From Collybia mongolica (taxonomy: Eukaryota; Basidiomycota; Agaricomycetes; Agaricales; Clitocybaceae), in NCBI GenBank assembly GCA_013420905.1, contig JAAXNY010000017.1, forward strand, positions 558,001 to 622,000: DNA of 64,000 nucleotides, given 5' to 3'. The notes beneath the pieces were generated by a model. The model saw only the letters and a list, made by a program, of their open reading frames with translations, had not been told where the DNA came from and searched no databases. Below, piece after piece: positions 46,740 through 58,200 of this stretch. The position numbers and the translations under genes were made by a program. Position 1 is the first letter of the stretch; each line of letters opens with the position of its first letter.

Positions 46740-47650
46740 ATGGTTTTTAACCACTTCCGTTCCTTACTTGTCGTTCTTCCCTTGGGAATTTCAGTCTTTG
46801 CACAAATTGTAACAGACAACAACGTCTACATCATCTCCAATGCCGAGACACCAGCTTTGGACCTTCCTGGGCTGACCACTGTTGGCCGCTATCGTGCCTA
46901 CGAATGTCTTCCGGCCGTGAGTTTATTCCCGACCCCTTAAGCCTGGGAGTATGGGTTGCTAAATCTCTAGCGATCAGTTGTTGGCCCCGCTTGATATTGG
47001 CATGATAATCTCCTGCCCATATGATCCGGAATCGAAATTGTGCCTATCTACGCTTGCAACGGCAAACCCAATCGCAACTTCTCTTGGCCTTACCGTCAAC
47101 ACTACCTGGTAGATATACAACTCCAAACTCTGGAGCCCGACTAACGCATATCATAGTGGTGCCGATGATGAATCGGATGATGATTGCGTCCACGATCTCA
47201 TCAAGAGCTTCAAAGTCACCAGCACTCAGGCGATCTTGGTTGTCTGGGTATATTCGCTTTCCTTGTAGTCAAAGTTTACCTCTAACAACCTTATTTGTAG
47301 GACATAAGCGCCATGGATGACCTCTTCGAGAACCTCGATATCGACGACGATTTTGATGATGACGAAGATGAAGATGATGACGAAGATGAGTTCGACGACG
47401 ACAACCGAGAGTCCCAGTGCGTATACTATCCCTTGTGCTGTAAAAGACACTGAAATTTCGTAGCCATGACCTTCTTATTACTGTCGTCGGGCGCCACATA
47501 ACATCTATGGCCTCACAAAACTGCCCAGGGACTGATCAACAAGCCCCTGGTACATACAGGAGGTCATTGAAGAGGAGAAGCGTCGTGAAGCAGAAGAAGC
47601 GTCAGATCAATGGCCATAGACTCCTATCGAGGATCACCAGGATGCACTAA
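46740..47650 (+). CDS. Secreted histidine-phosphatase-like protein, copy A (catalytically degenerate)
   Basis: Five exons (46740-46916, 46978-47108, 47157-47247, 47301-47416, 47464-47650) give 233 aa. A signal peptide (MVFNHFRSLLVVLPLGISVF) precedes NVYIISNAETPALDLPGLTT, which matches the N-terminal RHGE region of phosphoglycerate-mutase-like phosphatases (strand, catalytic motif, L-T-x-x-G-R-x-R-A) with the RHG catalytic core replaced by SNA. Later blocks fit the same fold: MIISCPYD, NPIATSLGLTVNT, DDDCVHDLI and ILVVWDISAMDDLFENLDID, where related proteins have the second catalytic His after the Trp. An acidic run (DDEDEDDDEDEFDDD) and a basic tail (RRSLKRRSVVKQKKRQ) follow. It is probably a secreted, non-catalytic member that may bind a ligand or the cell wall; its function is unknown. 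Exon lengths 1-3 are identical to copy B, 0.9 kb downstream. Confidence 0.8.
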
Positions 47651-48458
47651 GGGCTGATTTTAGCGGTAATAACCAGACAAACATTTGTCGTCCACTCGTT
47701 TATAAAGAATATACTCCCATATGTTATGACCCTCTTTTCTTTAGACTTCTAAAGTCACGTTGCTATGTGTATGGTTTATTGGGAGGGATTCGCACTGTAT
47801 ATGGTTCCTGAAGATAAGTGTCAGTCAATGTTTAGAGTGCTCTTGTAGTGAGTGCACTTACCGCAATCACCGGGGCGTGGGAGTACGTATGTATTCAAAT
47901 TTTGCTTGTCCCTTCTAGTCTGACCAGTACCGCTTGCTTAGGAATGACAGACTGTGTCCTCCACCAGGCCTTGACAGGTGGAACGTGTGCCAAGTTATCC
48001 CACTCGCCAATCTCCTGGCAGCGGATATCAGCCGTCTTACCGTTTTGATGCCAGGCACTACACTGTTTGTTAAACCTTTCAAGCCGCGATGTCGGAAACG
48101 ACCCATTAACGTCCGGACAAATCATGCCAGGCAATGGCAGGTCTAGGTCTGTCGATGTCCACCCGCAAAATGGAGGCCGGCTCTCTCTTCAATCCGCGCT
48201 AATGCCGATACCCACCATCCAAACAACGCTGGCGCCCCCCTGCCTGACCTCTGTCTTGGTGTCGTCCCTGGTTTTCGTCCATACGCCGTTTCGTCTATCT
48301 GAATATCTGGCTTAAACACGGTATGTTGGGTGTCCTTCTCCGTGCTTGTGCCTCTTGCACACACGCAATCGTTACGAGATCAATCCGAGCTCTGGCGTAT
48401 TTCCGCGTATCCTCTAGAGTCCTTTTGTCATTCTATCCATCGATGCGAGCAAGCGAGG
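47651..48458. other. Spacer between the tandem histidine-phosphatase-like genes
   Basis: Overlapping short ORFs on both strands (for example 47895-48134 minus and 48067-48315 plus) carry no recognisable motif. The right end is the promoter of copy B. Confidence 0.5.
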
Positions 48459-48467
48459 TATATAAAA
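48459..48467 (+). promoter_or_regulatory. TATA box of the second histidine-phosphatase-like gene
   Basis: TATATAAAA lies 95 bp upstream of the ATG at 48562, close to the spacing in copy A. Confidence 0.6.
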
Positions 48468-48561
48468 TGGTGTCTTGACCTCAGTGGATTCGCTCAGAGG
48501 CCTCCATTACTTCTCTGTTTCTGGGGTTGTCTTACATCCTATCCTTGCTTCCTGGATCACT

Positions 48562-49628
48562 ATGGTTTTTGGGCGCATCAGCTCTTTACTTTGTATTCTC
48601 CCTCTGGCCCTTTCCGTTCTCGCCCAACTTGAAGTGCCCAACACCGTATACTTCGTCTCGAACGCCGAGACCCCTTCTTTGGGTCGTCCTGGGTTGAGCC
48701 CTATTGGTCGCTACCGCGCCTACGAATGCCTTCCTGCTGTGAGTAGGCTCATGCTTCTTAAGCCTAGAAATTGTCTCGCTGAAACTTCAATGATCAGTTG
48801 GCAGCCGGGGCCAATATTGGCCTGATAATCTCCTGTGTCCTTGATGCAGAATCTGGGTTGTGCGGCGCGACAATTGCTACAGCAACTCCAATCGCGAATT
48901 CGCTCGGCCTCACCGTCGATACTTCCTGGTAGGTGCACAATTACAACTCCTCGGGCCCGCCTAATGTACTGTATTCGTAGCGGTGTCGGTGAGGATGCGG
49001 AAGACGACTGCGTAGGCGATCTTATTACTTCATTTGCTGCTACCAGCGATAAAGCCATTGCCGTTATCTGGGTATAGTTTTCCCTCTTCCGGTTGAATTC
49101 GCTCCTAATGGTCGCATTCAAGGACGTCATGGCCATGGAAGAGCTCTTCGAAAACGTCGATGTTGACACCGATCCTGATGAGGATGGAGAAGAAGACGAA
49201 GAAGACCCCGATGATGATACCGACCCTGATAACGACGATGACACCGACGACGATACCGACGATGATGATGACACTGACGAGGATGACGAACCGGACACTG
49301 AGAACCTAGAGCCCCAGTGCGTGTACCATGTGCAGTGCAACATTGGTTGCTAACTTTTCATAGTCATGATCTTATAACTACCGTCATTGGTGGTCTGGTG
49401 ACTTCTGTCGTTTCTCAAAACTGCTCTGGTATCGACGGACAGGCTCCCGGCACGTTCAGACGATCCTTAAAGAGGAGAGGCATGAAATTGAAGATGCGCA
49501 GGGCGCCTGGCCACAAGCCCCTGCCTAGAGTCCCAGGCACGAGGTCCTTAAAGAGAGGGATGAAATTGATGAGCAGGGTGCCTGCTGGTCACAAGCTGTT
49601 ATCAAGGATTTCCAGGAAACAAATTTGA
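48562..49628 (+). CDS. Secreted histidine-phosphatase-like protein, copy B (catalytically degenerate)
   Basis: Five exons (48562-48738, 48798-48928, 48981-49071, 49123-49316, 49364-49628) give 285 aa. Exons 1-3 have exactly the lengths of copy A (177, 131, 91 nt) and the same phases. A signal peptide (MVFGRISSLLCILPLALSVL) precedes TVYFVSNAETPSLGRPGLSP, again with SNAE in place of RHGE. IAVIWDVMAMEELFENVDVD is the second active-site region without its His. The acidic stretch is much longer than in A, about 50 residues almost entirely Asp/Glu with spaced Thr and Pro. The basic tail is internally duplicated (SLKRRGMKLKMRRAPGHKPL, then SLKRGMKLMSRVPAGHKLL). Retained Cys residues (ECLPA, IISC, SGLCG, EDDCVGD, QNCSG) could form disulfides. 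It is likely secreted and non-enzymatic; its function is unknown. Confidence 0.82.
49464..49617 (+). repeat. Tandem ~75-bp duplication encoding the basic tail of copy B
   Basis: Two units start at about 49464 and 49545, each opening TCCTTAAAGAG and encoding SLKR(R)GMKL followed by APGHK or PAGHK. Copy A has only one such unit. The relic at 53.4 kb contains both, so the duplication predates that copy. Confidence 0.7.
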
Positions 49629-50354
49629 GGCCTGAGGTTCAAGTAAGAACTTGACAAAGATCCTTCTCATTTGGTCTACCGAGGCGATTCCTTCCGAACG
49701 TCCTTAGCTTTCATTAGTAGAGATAGATATCAATATAGTAGACATACTAAACAAACTCATCATTAACCCCCTTGTGAGGGCCATTGCAAGCACGAGTTTG
49801 ATCCGGCTGTTGTGGTATCTAAAATATTGAGTTAAATCAAAAGAATTAGGTCCCAAGTTTGTGTTCTATAACCTGGACTGATTGTTAGGGCGGCTCCTCG
49901 CGCCCACGGTCAGGTTAGGGGGAAAGGCAGAGGTATATCGTTTGTCTCTTACACAACTTGATAACTAATAAATGGTGCCAAGAACAACTACTAGTCGTCG
50001 TCGGGACTTACCACAGCCTTAGTGCGAAGAAATTCAAATTCCCACTTTTTTTGTCGACCTGGAAAGGCCTCATTCAAGATAATTCAGACTCGAAATCAGG
50101 GAGCTCTGAGGAAAACTAAAGTCCTATAATAAGGCAAACAAAAGATTAAAAAATTCGGCAACTGAAACGAGCGGATCACGGAAACAATAGAGTCAATCAA
50201 ATTACTTCGAACTCGGAACTTATTGTGATCACTCAAGGCTCTACAAAATATCTAATTGACGACCTGTACGCTACAAGACCTCGAAATCCAGAATTTAACA
50301 GTTAAGAGCTTCACAAGGACATGTAAGTAAGACAAGAGTTATACACACAGCAAA
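49629..50354. other. Intergenic region between convergent genes
   Basis: AT-rich, no ORF of note. It should hold the 3' UTR of copy B and that of the metalloprotease. Confidence 0.55.
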
Positions 50355-51611
50355 TTACTCACAACGAGCGTAGAACATGTAAGTGTCAGCATTATGGGCT
50401 GCGAGAGCTGGTGTGAGTTTCTTGGCGGCGTCGAATCCATATGCGTAGTCCTATTTATACGAACCCTCAAAAGGATGTCGTTCAAGGCAAAGAGAAGACT
50501 CACACTGGTACCATAGAAGTGAGAGAGCTCGTGAAGCATCACATCAGCCCGACCATAGCCACTGCACGATGTAGGGTAGGGAGGGAGGTTCCAGTAGCTA
50601 GGACAGGTAAAAATCTCGCCACTTCCTTCGACACCGACGACATGTACAGCGTAAGCGAGGAGTCCACTACAGGAGGAGGGGGAAATGAATCAGATAGTTC
50701 ATTAAGATCTAGCATGTTACGCTCACCCAGAGCAGTAGTTGGATGGGTCGTTGCAGTTGGCAACAATGTTGGACGTAGCAGAAACCGTAGACGCGTCTTC
50801 GATCTTCTGGAAGGTATCGGCGACAAAGTCGTAGTAGTGCGCCTCAGTGGTACCGAACCAGGTAGCAAAGCTGAAACGGGGGCATTAGGCGCGTTAAAGC
50901 CTCGTAACAAAAGTACGCACTGGCTGTCCTTCGCACGGGTGCGTTCGATGGCGCGAACCGCAAGTCGTTTTGCTCCGGCAAAGTCCTCAGTATAGATGGG
51001 AGCTTGGCTGGACGTGCAAGTTCCGAGAGCCACACGCTTCTGGAGAAGCGAACGTTTGGCGGCAGAAGCAGCAACATCATCCTCCGTCAGCGAAATCGTC
51101 AAATTCTGGGCGTACTGGACGAATTCTGAGTTTGCAATTGCATCGGCAGAGTATGTGCCCTCAAGCACTTGGAAAATTCCAGCAGCCGCGAGGGTGTATT
51201 CGCCTGCGGCTGGGAATTTATAAGATTCTGCGAGGTCTATAGTGCGGCTAATGGATTGGCCTGCAGCAATTGCCTCCCAGGCATCTCCACCGGCGCGCGC
51301 AACGTCAAAGAAGGCGGAGATACCACCAAATTGAAGCTCAACGCCTGAGAAACATTAGTTTATGGCGTGTGTCAAGGTGAAGTTTCAATACCTGCAGCAT
51401 CAAAAACATGGAAGTGCTGGATGGGTGGAGATGCGAGGAGAGGCGCAAATTTCATGACAGAAACATCACCACCTCCGGTATTGGAAACGGTGGAAACGAC
51501 ACTGAGGGCATTGTTTCCAGAAGCAAGGTCCACCTTAATAGATGGCCCCCCGTTGGCTGGGGCGGCGACTATAAGGCGGGCAAATAGAGCGAGGACGACA
51601 AAGGAGAACAT
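50355..51611 (-). CDS. Deuterolysin-type zinc metalloprotease, family M35
   Basis: Five exons on the minus strand (51392-51611, 50921-51344, 50727-50870, 50504-50666, 50355-50450) join in frame to 348 aa. The second in-frame Met is chosen because it gives a clean signal peptide (MFSFVVLALFARLIVAAPAN). A propeptide domain with the deuterolysin-like SVVSTVSNTGGGDVSVMKF leads to a kexin-like site LLQKR, then the mature start VALGTCTSSQ. The catalytic domain shows FATWFGT, CNDPSNYCSGG and IFTCPSYWNLPPY. The zinc site is HELSH (residues 308-312), followed by GTSDYAYG, whose Asp is the third zinc ligand of the aspzincin clan. It is probably secreted and digests external protein. Relatives include deuterolysins and peptidyl-Lys metalloendopeptidases; the overall length and long propeptide favour deuterolysin. 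Confidence 0.92.
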
Positions 51612-53334
51612 CGGACAACAGGTGGGCAATTGGGTAGAGAATTCTGACGAAAACATACCTCTTTATAGCATTTATCCCCCGTCTTCCACGGTCAACAGGG
51701 TGTTTAGTTCCGCACCCGTCCACAAGGTCCACACAGGCCAGGGTTAGCAGCATGATTAGCCCTTTCTCAGCGGAAACAAGGGGGCATACTTTCGGCGGAG
51801 GATGCCCGCGAAGGCCCCTTCCCCTGGTCTGGTAGTGCTCACGACCGAGCGCTATGTAGATCTTTCAATATTCGTGCCGAAAAATGCAGTATGATACATT
51901 GATCTTCGCTAACATCTATTTCCGGCTCAAATCATGATATTCTCTTGTGCCAACTGGGGGAAGGCTCAAGTCGCGTTTGATTCCATATGTAGATACAGAG
52001 CAATGGCCAGAGGTGGTCATGTCAAAGGCTAAAGAATGTGAACGCAACCTCCGGTGGGTGTATCCGAGATCGGAGAGGAGGAAGATGGAACATCAGCGCA
52101 CCAAACGTAAGCCACATTTCTGATAGGACTTTGCCTACAAAGAGTGTGTAGCTTGGCACTGCGGTGATATCGTTCCATGTGAGTTGTTCCGTCAGGTAGC
52201 TCAGAACGGGCGGATGTGTAAAACTCGGCGAATCACCTGACCGAGGTGAAGATCCCGGGGATAGCAACGACATGCACCTTCGTGCTTGTGTGCGTAGTTG
52301 AGTCGATCAAGGTTGGTCATCAGCGAGCTAGGAGTGAATCCTTCAAACTCAGGCTATTTCGGCTGTTCTAAGTGGATAAATGTGCCTCCGGTTTCAAGTC
52401 AAACCGCATATCTCCACGAGCATCAATAACGGAAGATAGCAGACAACAACTACATAACTTGTTTTGATTATGGCAGTCGGCAGTCATCGGGATAATGACC
52501 GGATCCGAGGAAGGCGCACCATCTGGTGAATGGCGAACGGACCACGGCTTCTTCGAGGGAATAGGCATAGGCCCTTCGCACGATTTTACTGTGGACAGGG
52601 CGTGTCCATGAGGTGCCTTTACGACGATTAACGAAATTGGTCGAGTAATCCTTGGAATCACGTAGGTTATACATCCCCGAAAACATTTAGCGAGCCTCGC
52701 AAGTATGGTTGTGGCGATCCGGGCCGCAAAACATCTCAATGTGTTCTTGTGAGCTTCATAATAATTGTGATCTTAACCGCTGTTCCTGGCGTTGGAATAT
52801 GAGTAATTCGGACACGTATAAAGGGTCCTGACTAACTTTGGGGTGTGTCGGCGTTTATCATGTGCGCATTCAATGGACTGGTCATTTTATGTGCGAATCC
52901 CAAATTATTTATATATCTCTTCGTGGGGTAGATTCGCAATTCTCGAGATCATCTAGGTGACTGTGTGGTTAGGAGTAACTTAACATGCAGAAATGTTCAC
53001 ATAGTACATTTCTATGTGTGAGAAGGCCTTGACAGACCTGCAGTGTTAGGCGCCATTCGGGAACTGCGGTTGGGATGGGTGGGGATGGGTAGGGTTCAGT
53101 TAGAGAAATTTTGCCGACGTCCGAACTACCCGGCCAAGTAATTAGCCGTAACTTAGTCACAACTTAGGCACAGATGTAGATCAAGCCCGAAATAGTTGAT
53201 TTTCTAATAACAGCTTATCACACCTCCATGGTCATCTCGAAAACCCCATCTACTAGCAAAAAACTTTCCTCTGAGCAGCTTTGCAGGGAGAGATGTTGGA
53301 GGGCCTCTGTTATCATTGCTACCATTGGAGGAGC
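51612..53334. other. Gene-poor stretch upstream of the metalloprotease
   Basis: The first few hundred bases should be the metalloprotease promoter. Open frames on minus at 52022-52273, 52368-52739 and 52468-52686 carry no recognised motif. No repeats seen. Confidence 0.45.
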
Positions 53335-53640
53335 TTACCGTCGTTAATGGTCTGGTGACCTCTGTCGTTTCTCAAAACTGCTCTGGCATCAACAGATAAG
53401 CTCCCGGCACGTTCAGATGGTCCTTGCGGGGGGGTTGCATGGAGCTAGAGGTGCGCAGGGCGCCTGGCCACAAGCCCCCGCCTAGAGCCCCGGGCACAGT
53501 CTGAAAGTCCTTAAAGAGAGGGATGAAATTGATGATGAGCAGGGTGCCTGCTGGTCACAGGGCGTTATCAAGGATTGCCAGGAGACAGAACTGAGGCCTG
53601 AGGCTCGAGTAAGAACTTGTCACAGATCTGACAAACTTAT
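53335..53640 (+). pseudogene. Relic of the last exon of a histidine-phosphatase-like gene
   Basis: The segment is closely similar to 49380-49650: TVVNGLVTSVVSQNCSGIN, then APGTFR, the APGHK block and the second tail unit ending in PAGHRALSRI. It has in-frame stops (a TAA right after the QNCSGIN block, a TGA before the second tail unit) and no upstream exons. Similarity continues past the copy B stop into its 3' flank (GGCCTGAGG, then AGTAAGAACTTG), showing a segmental DNA duplication rather than a retrocopy. Confidence 0.8.
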
Positions 53641-53904
53641 CATTAGCTTTGGGCAGGCCAGTCGATTTGCGGAAGAATGACCGGATTGTAAAAGCAGGGA
53701 TGGTTAACATGAGAGTTTATGTAGGATAGGATATCAAAATACATAGAAAGTACATCCATAGCGCCAAAGATACCAATAGATTTAATGAAGTTTCACCGCA
53801 TCTCAAGGGTTTTCCCCGCATTGACCTATAGATAATTGTAAAGAACTAGATTTCGGTCCGAATTTGCCAAATAAAAATAACAGATATTGTTCAATGATTC
53901 ATGT

Positions 53905-55867
53905 TTACACCTCGTCAACTCTCACGAGCCCAAGTCTGTTTTTTTCCCTTTCTGGATCAGTCTAAACTATTCAGAGAGTGGGACTCGGGAAAGATACAAT
54001 GATACTTACTGATGGTATGCTATCCCCGTGTGTCTGAGATGACTCTGAGCTGATATGTTCAGGACCTGCGCTGGTAGGATGGATCGAATGGCCATCACGC
54101 CATGTCTGGCAAAAAAAATGATAAGAACAGCTAGCTCATCACGGGCCATGAAACCATACCTCAAACCTCAGACTTGTTCTTATTACTGCGTCTGATCTCA
54201 ATGAACCACCGTGTTGAACGTACCCTCTCGCGTTGAGATTCGCCAAAATGGTGTTGCAGTACAAAGCGCACAGGACATAATACACCGCGCCATATGTTTG
54301 GATGTTACTGGCGATGGACTGTCCGTGTCGACATCAGTGCAATCATAATTGGGAGAGTGACAAACGGGAAGGACCTACCACGACAAGTGCTACCAGAGCC
54401 ACCAATGTCGTCCAAACGCCAGAGTTTATAGTCAATGTGATCAATCTGACAATCATGTCATGGGAGCTGCGAAAGGGTAAGTGGCACGATAATAGTGAGT
54501 GAAGCAAACAGACCCATAAGCGTTCCTTGACTCTTTAATAAGCCAGTAAGTCATACATACTGCAAGTCCAGTATCTATGACGACAGGAAACGCATTCGTT
54601 AAAATTGCTGCCATCTGAAACAATTAATGAGGCACGTAGTTGAGAGTTCAAGCACGAACATGGAATGTGCTGTTGAGAGAAAACTGCTCTGTGGTTATTG
54701 CATGGTACCTGTGCATGTTTGAGGTGAAATTCCAAGTATAAATGACTCGTGTATGTACGCAAAATAGAAATCGACTGTAATATGAGATTGTAAGATAAAA
54801 TCATTTAGCGCAAGTTCTCTATGCAACTTACTCGATTCTGCAGCTGTGTAGAGTGAAAACTTCAGGAGACATGATCAAAATCAGAATGATCTCGGAAAAC
54901 ATACCCAATTGCCCCAAAATGGCAGGAATCTAGCAAGGCTTCCGATTAGCAACGAGCCAAAAAGATGGCTTGGTTCACGCACAAATATTATGGGAAATAA
55001 TTTCCTTTTGTTGCTAACTGGATACAACATTTAAGAGATGAGCAAAGGCGTATATTAAAGCCCTTACACATGTAAAGGCGATAGGTGAAGAAACCTTGTG
55101 CAATCATAGCCATCAGGGACTATAATTTCTGTGAGATAGGTCAAGTCATGAGTGACATAAAGGCATAATTACCGTCAGTAGTCCTTGCCACTTTGAAAGA
55201 CCTATGAACTAGCAGCCACAGAAATGAGATTCAAGTACGTACAGAACTGTCCCTGTCCCGCGTTTAGCCATGGAAGATTCGAAAGCTCTAGGAATCCGAA
55301 GACTGACTTTTGGTTCATCGTAAGTATTGTAGGATTTCCCCAGGATTTGACCAATATTGCGTACTCTATGAGAACATTTAGTTGTGGTCGGGGCCGTGAA
55401 CGATTCGCTTGCCTGGTTTTATTAGAAGTGCTACTTGGATCGTTAAAATCGACCTAAAACATTGATATCAGCACCGACAGACATCAGCTCTTGCACGTTT
55501 CTGACCAAATTACTGCCACCTGCGAGACTCAGTATTGACCAGGGCGGCCCTACAGGAACAGAGCACTCACTAATATTTTGAAAGCGACCCGATCCCTCAT
55601 ACAACTATGAAATTCTGAGCTTTGCGATTCGCGAAGGTCATCCTCGAAGGATTGCAACGTACTTGACATAATAGGTAAACCTAGTTAGGTTAGAGGTCAA
55701 GTTGACGATTAATAGTGACGCCAGATACTATGATTCTCTTACAATTGCATGCATGAAACACCCCAGAGAGCTGCTACGACATGCGTAGATATGTAGAGTC
55801 CGCTATGAGTATCACTGAGATCAAGAGCAAGACCTGGTGCTGCAGAAGGAGTTGCGGGTAGAGACAT
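53905..55867 (-). CDS. DUF6534-like multi-pass membrane protein
   Basis: The gene is made of about fifteen very small exons, so almost no long ORF covers it. The start at 55867 reads MSLPATPSAAPGLALDLSDT. Blocks that follow in order, each flanked by GT-AG signals, are VVAALWGVSCMQLFTYYV, FKILVAVIW, VLIEYAILVKSWGNPTIL, LSKWQGLLTSLMAMIAQGFF, RLYM, NKRKLFPIIFIPAILGQLG, MAAILTNAFPVVIDTGLA, VCMTYWLIKESRNAYG, MIVRLITLTINSGVWTTL, VALVALVV and QTYGAVYYVLCALYCNTILA followed by NLNARGYVQHGG. The hydrophilic tail ends GLVRVDEV at a TAA at 53905-53907. The order of helices and the C-terminal LNAR motif fit the expanded Agaricomycete DUF6534 family of about seven helices, whose function is unknown. Joins around 55.2-55.45 kb are uncertain, and that loop looks longer than usual, so local decay cannot be excluded. 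Confidence 0.75.
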
Positions 55868-57239
55868 GTTGGCCGTTCTAACGCAGTTCTTCAGGGTTTT
55901 CAATTGCACGGGTGATCGAGTAACCCGGAACGTTAGACTTGTTCATAATAAATACATGTTAGCCAGTCTCCCATACTCAAACTTTTACACTGGATAATGA
56001 TTTGATGATGGAAGTGGATCGGAAGTTGGAAATAAAATCAAACAATCATGGAGCGATTAAGTGATGGGTGTGAGGGACACTAGATCAATCAGCAATGCCT
56101 TCGGTCATTATTTCTTCCTTCGTCCCAAGACCATGCATGGGCTGTGCTTGGATCACTGCAGTTGAAGACGGAGGAGCTGCGCGAGTAGAAACATGATGGC
56201 GCTCTGCCACCTCATCGAGAGCATCAGGACATCAGGATTTAGATAATACGTACTTACAAGCACGCTCCACGGCCAAGGCTCTTGCAGACAAGGACAGCTG
56301 GCCGGGAGCAGTAAAATGATGACGGGCGAACGTCCCCAGTTCTCCAAGGAAGATGTGCCCACCGATTGGGTGCCTCACAGCATCAGAGCATTCATCACCC
56401 CAAACGACTCCTGTGTCCGATAAATCATGATTGTGATTGAACGAGCGTTTATATAAATCACAAAGCCCTTGAAGTTCTCACAGGGATTTCGGCGTGGAAG
56501 TTTGGTGGAGTTTGGTGGGAGTTGAACCTAATAGAGGAAATAAAACCACACAGTCGGGAAGAGCCAAATGATAGGTGCTTGAGCAGTAATAGGAACTGTT
56601 GATAGAGAGACAAAGATTTGCATGGCTTCAAATTGAAAGTAGTCGGCGACTTGTATCGGTCTGAGCACTCGAAAAATCTAAGCATATGTAAAAGCCAATG
56701 CCGCGGCTAACTCCGTGATGGGTGTGATCACATTCAGTGGCATCTCTACTCAGTTTCGATCTCGAAAAAGCCTGAGGACACTTCGCGACCACCAATTACG
56801 CAGAGCTAACCCGAACATTGTGCGCCTCTAATCCCCATCTAGTAACTGCCGTTGCAGGCGCGCCCGCCACTACATGGGACGTGGAAGAGAAGTTTCTCAG
56901 CAAGAGGAATTAGCTACTCAGCTAATTATTCCAGAATATGAAGAGGGTAAAAGAGCTTCTAGGTGATCGACTTATTTCACACGCCCTACTTTTTCCACAA
57001 TGTAACAAACTCCCCAGGAGTTTACTAGATATGGCTCGAGAAATCTGGAAATTGAAAGCAGTACGTGGCCTATCTATTCTTACTGGTAGTAGCCACTGTA
57101 TCCCATTTGACAGACGTCTTGTTTTGAAAGGTGGACCGACCCCTTCTGATAGTTATGACCAGCCAGAACATCCGCTGGGTGTAACTTCTGGTCTAGGATA
57201 GATAGGTTTCTGTTTGTCGTTGAGTATTCTTTAAGATAC
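55868..57239. other. Intergenic region, with an unassigned open frame
   Basis: On minus, around 56260-56400, an open reading with a GTAAGT donor at its end (HPIGGHIFLGELGTFARHHF) could be an exon of an unidentified gene or relic. I found no partner exons. The short ORF at 56938-57201 plus has no recognised motif. Confidence 0.35.
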
Positions 57240-57490
57240 TCGATTCAGCTGGGAGACCACCTGTGCCCTTCCAATCCCTGGAATACATCTCGGTTTTGCC
57301 TTCTAGTACTACGATGGACAGCCCTAGTACGCACATATACATCTTTCCAGGGACTATCCACAAATAGGAGGCAATTGTCCACCTCTTCTCCACATTCCGC
57401 ACAACCAGTACCCTCCAAATCCATTGGCGTTTCACGATCTCAATACACATTGATATTTGGGTCCGGGTGGACCATGACATCCAGAACAAG
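57240..57490 (-). repeat. Diverged repeat unit 1 with a CxxC-encoding core
   Basis: Read on minus, ACTTGTTCTG, ATCGTGAAACG, a core encoding GTGCAECGEEVD, and CCTGGAAAGATGTATATG recur in the same order at 60535-60790. The core is open on minus (MDLEGTGCAECGEEVD). The two units are clearly homologous but diverged. They could be exons of an unknown multigene family or fragments of a mobile element. Confidence 0.5.
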
Positions 57491-57739
57491 TACGTCACAT
57501 GTCTTAGAGAAGCCCAGACCTATCTTGGTTTTTATATTATGCTAAGAGTGAGGGCGACTTATCATGATCCATATATATTACCGCAGGTTATGAATTTCCC
57601 GTTCAGTGGGTCAACCCATTGGTTGCGAACCCCTCAGCCGTATACCAAGGTCCGAATTCGGTGGGCCTCAATATTCCCATTAATTTACAGAGTCGCCACT
57701 TCACGATCGGCACGCAATAATAATTCCTGTGGTCCGCGT

Positions 57740-58200
57740 AACGTTCTACGCTCCTGGCGGTGCCGGCGGGTGGGGACACGGAAGACGGCTGGATCGAGGG
57801 CCCTCATCACTTTGCCTTCGCTGCCACCAGGCTTCAGCGACGGAGCTGTTTGTGCTATCCGAATATAGTTCCCTCCTTCCTGCGTTGGGCTGAATTGCTC
57901 TTAATGGCCGTGTTGCAGGATGTCATGGCCACGAAAACGATGATATCTACACTGACCCTGATGAGAATGGACCCTGATGGTGAGGGCGATCCTGACAAAA
58001 TTGGCTCCGACGAGGATGACGAACCACGTGCACCGAGTCCTGGAGCCTTCAGTGTGTGTTTAATTTAATACTGGTCGAATTTTTTTTGTGGACATGGTCT
58101 TATCGTTAGCTTCTCTCAAAACTGCTCTGGTATCGACGAACAAGACCCTAGTACCATTTCAGACCTGAGAGAGGGGAGGCATGAATGTGAAGACGTACAA
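57740..58200 (+). pseudogene. Relic of a third histidine-phosphatase-like gene (exons 3-5)
   Basis: It aligns with copy B from exon 3 onward: a GGTGCCGG...GACACGGAAGACGGC stretch against the GEDAEDD block, TTTGCCTTCGCTGCCACCAG against the FAATS block, then a GATGTCATGGCCACG exon start against DVMAMEE. A shrunken acidic region ending DEDDEP and a final SQNCSGI block (plus a possible APGT-like remnant) follow. Indels break the frame repeatedly and no exons 1-2 were found. It lies on the same strand as copies A and B. Confidence 0.75.

Noticed and set aside
52368..52739. Overlapping minus-strand ORFs upstream of the metalloprotease
   Set aside because: Two frames are open over the same stretch, neither with a motif; treated as chance ORFs.
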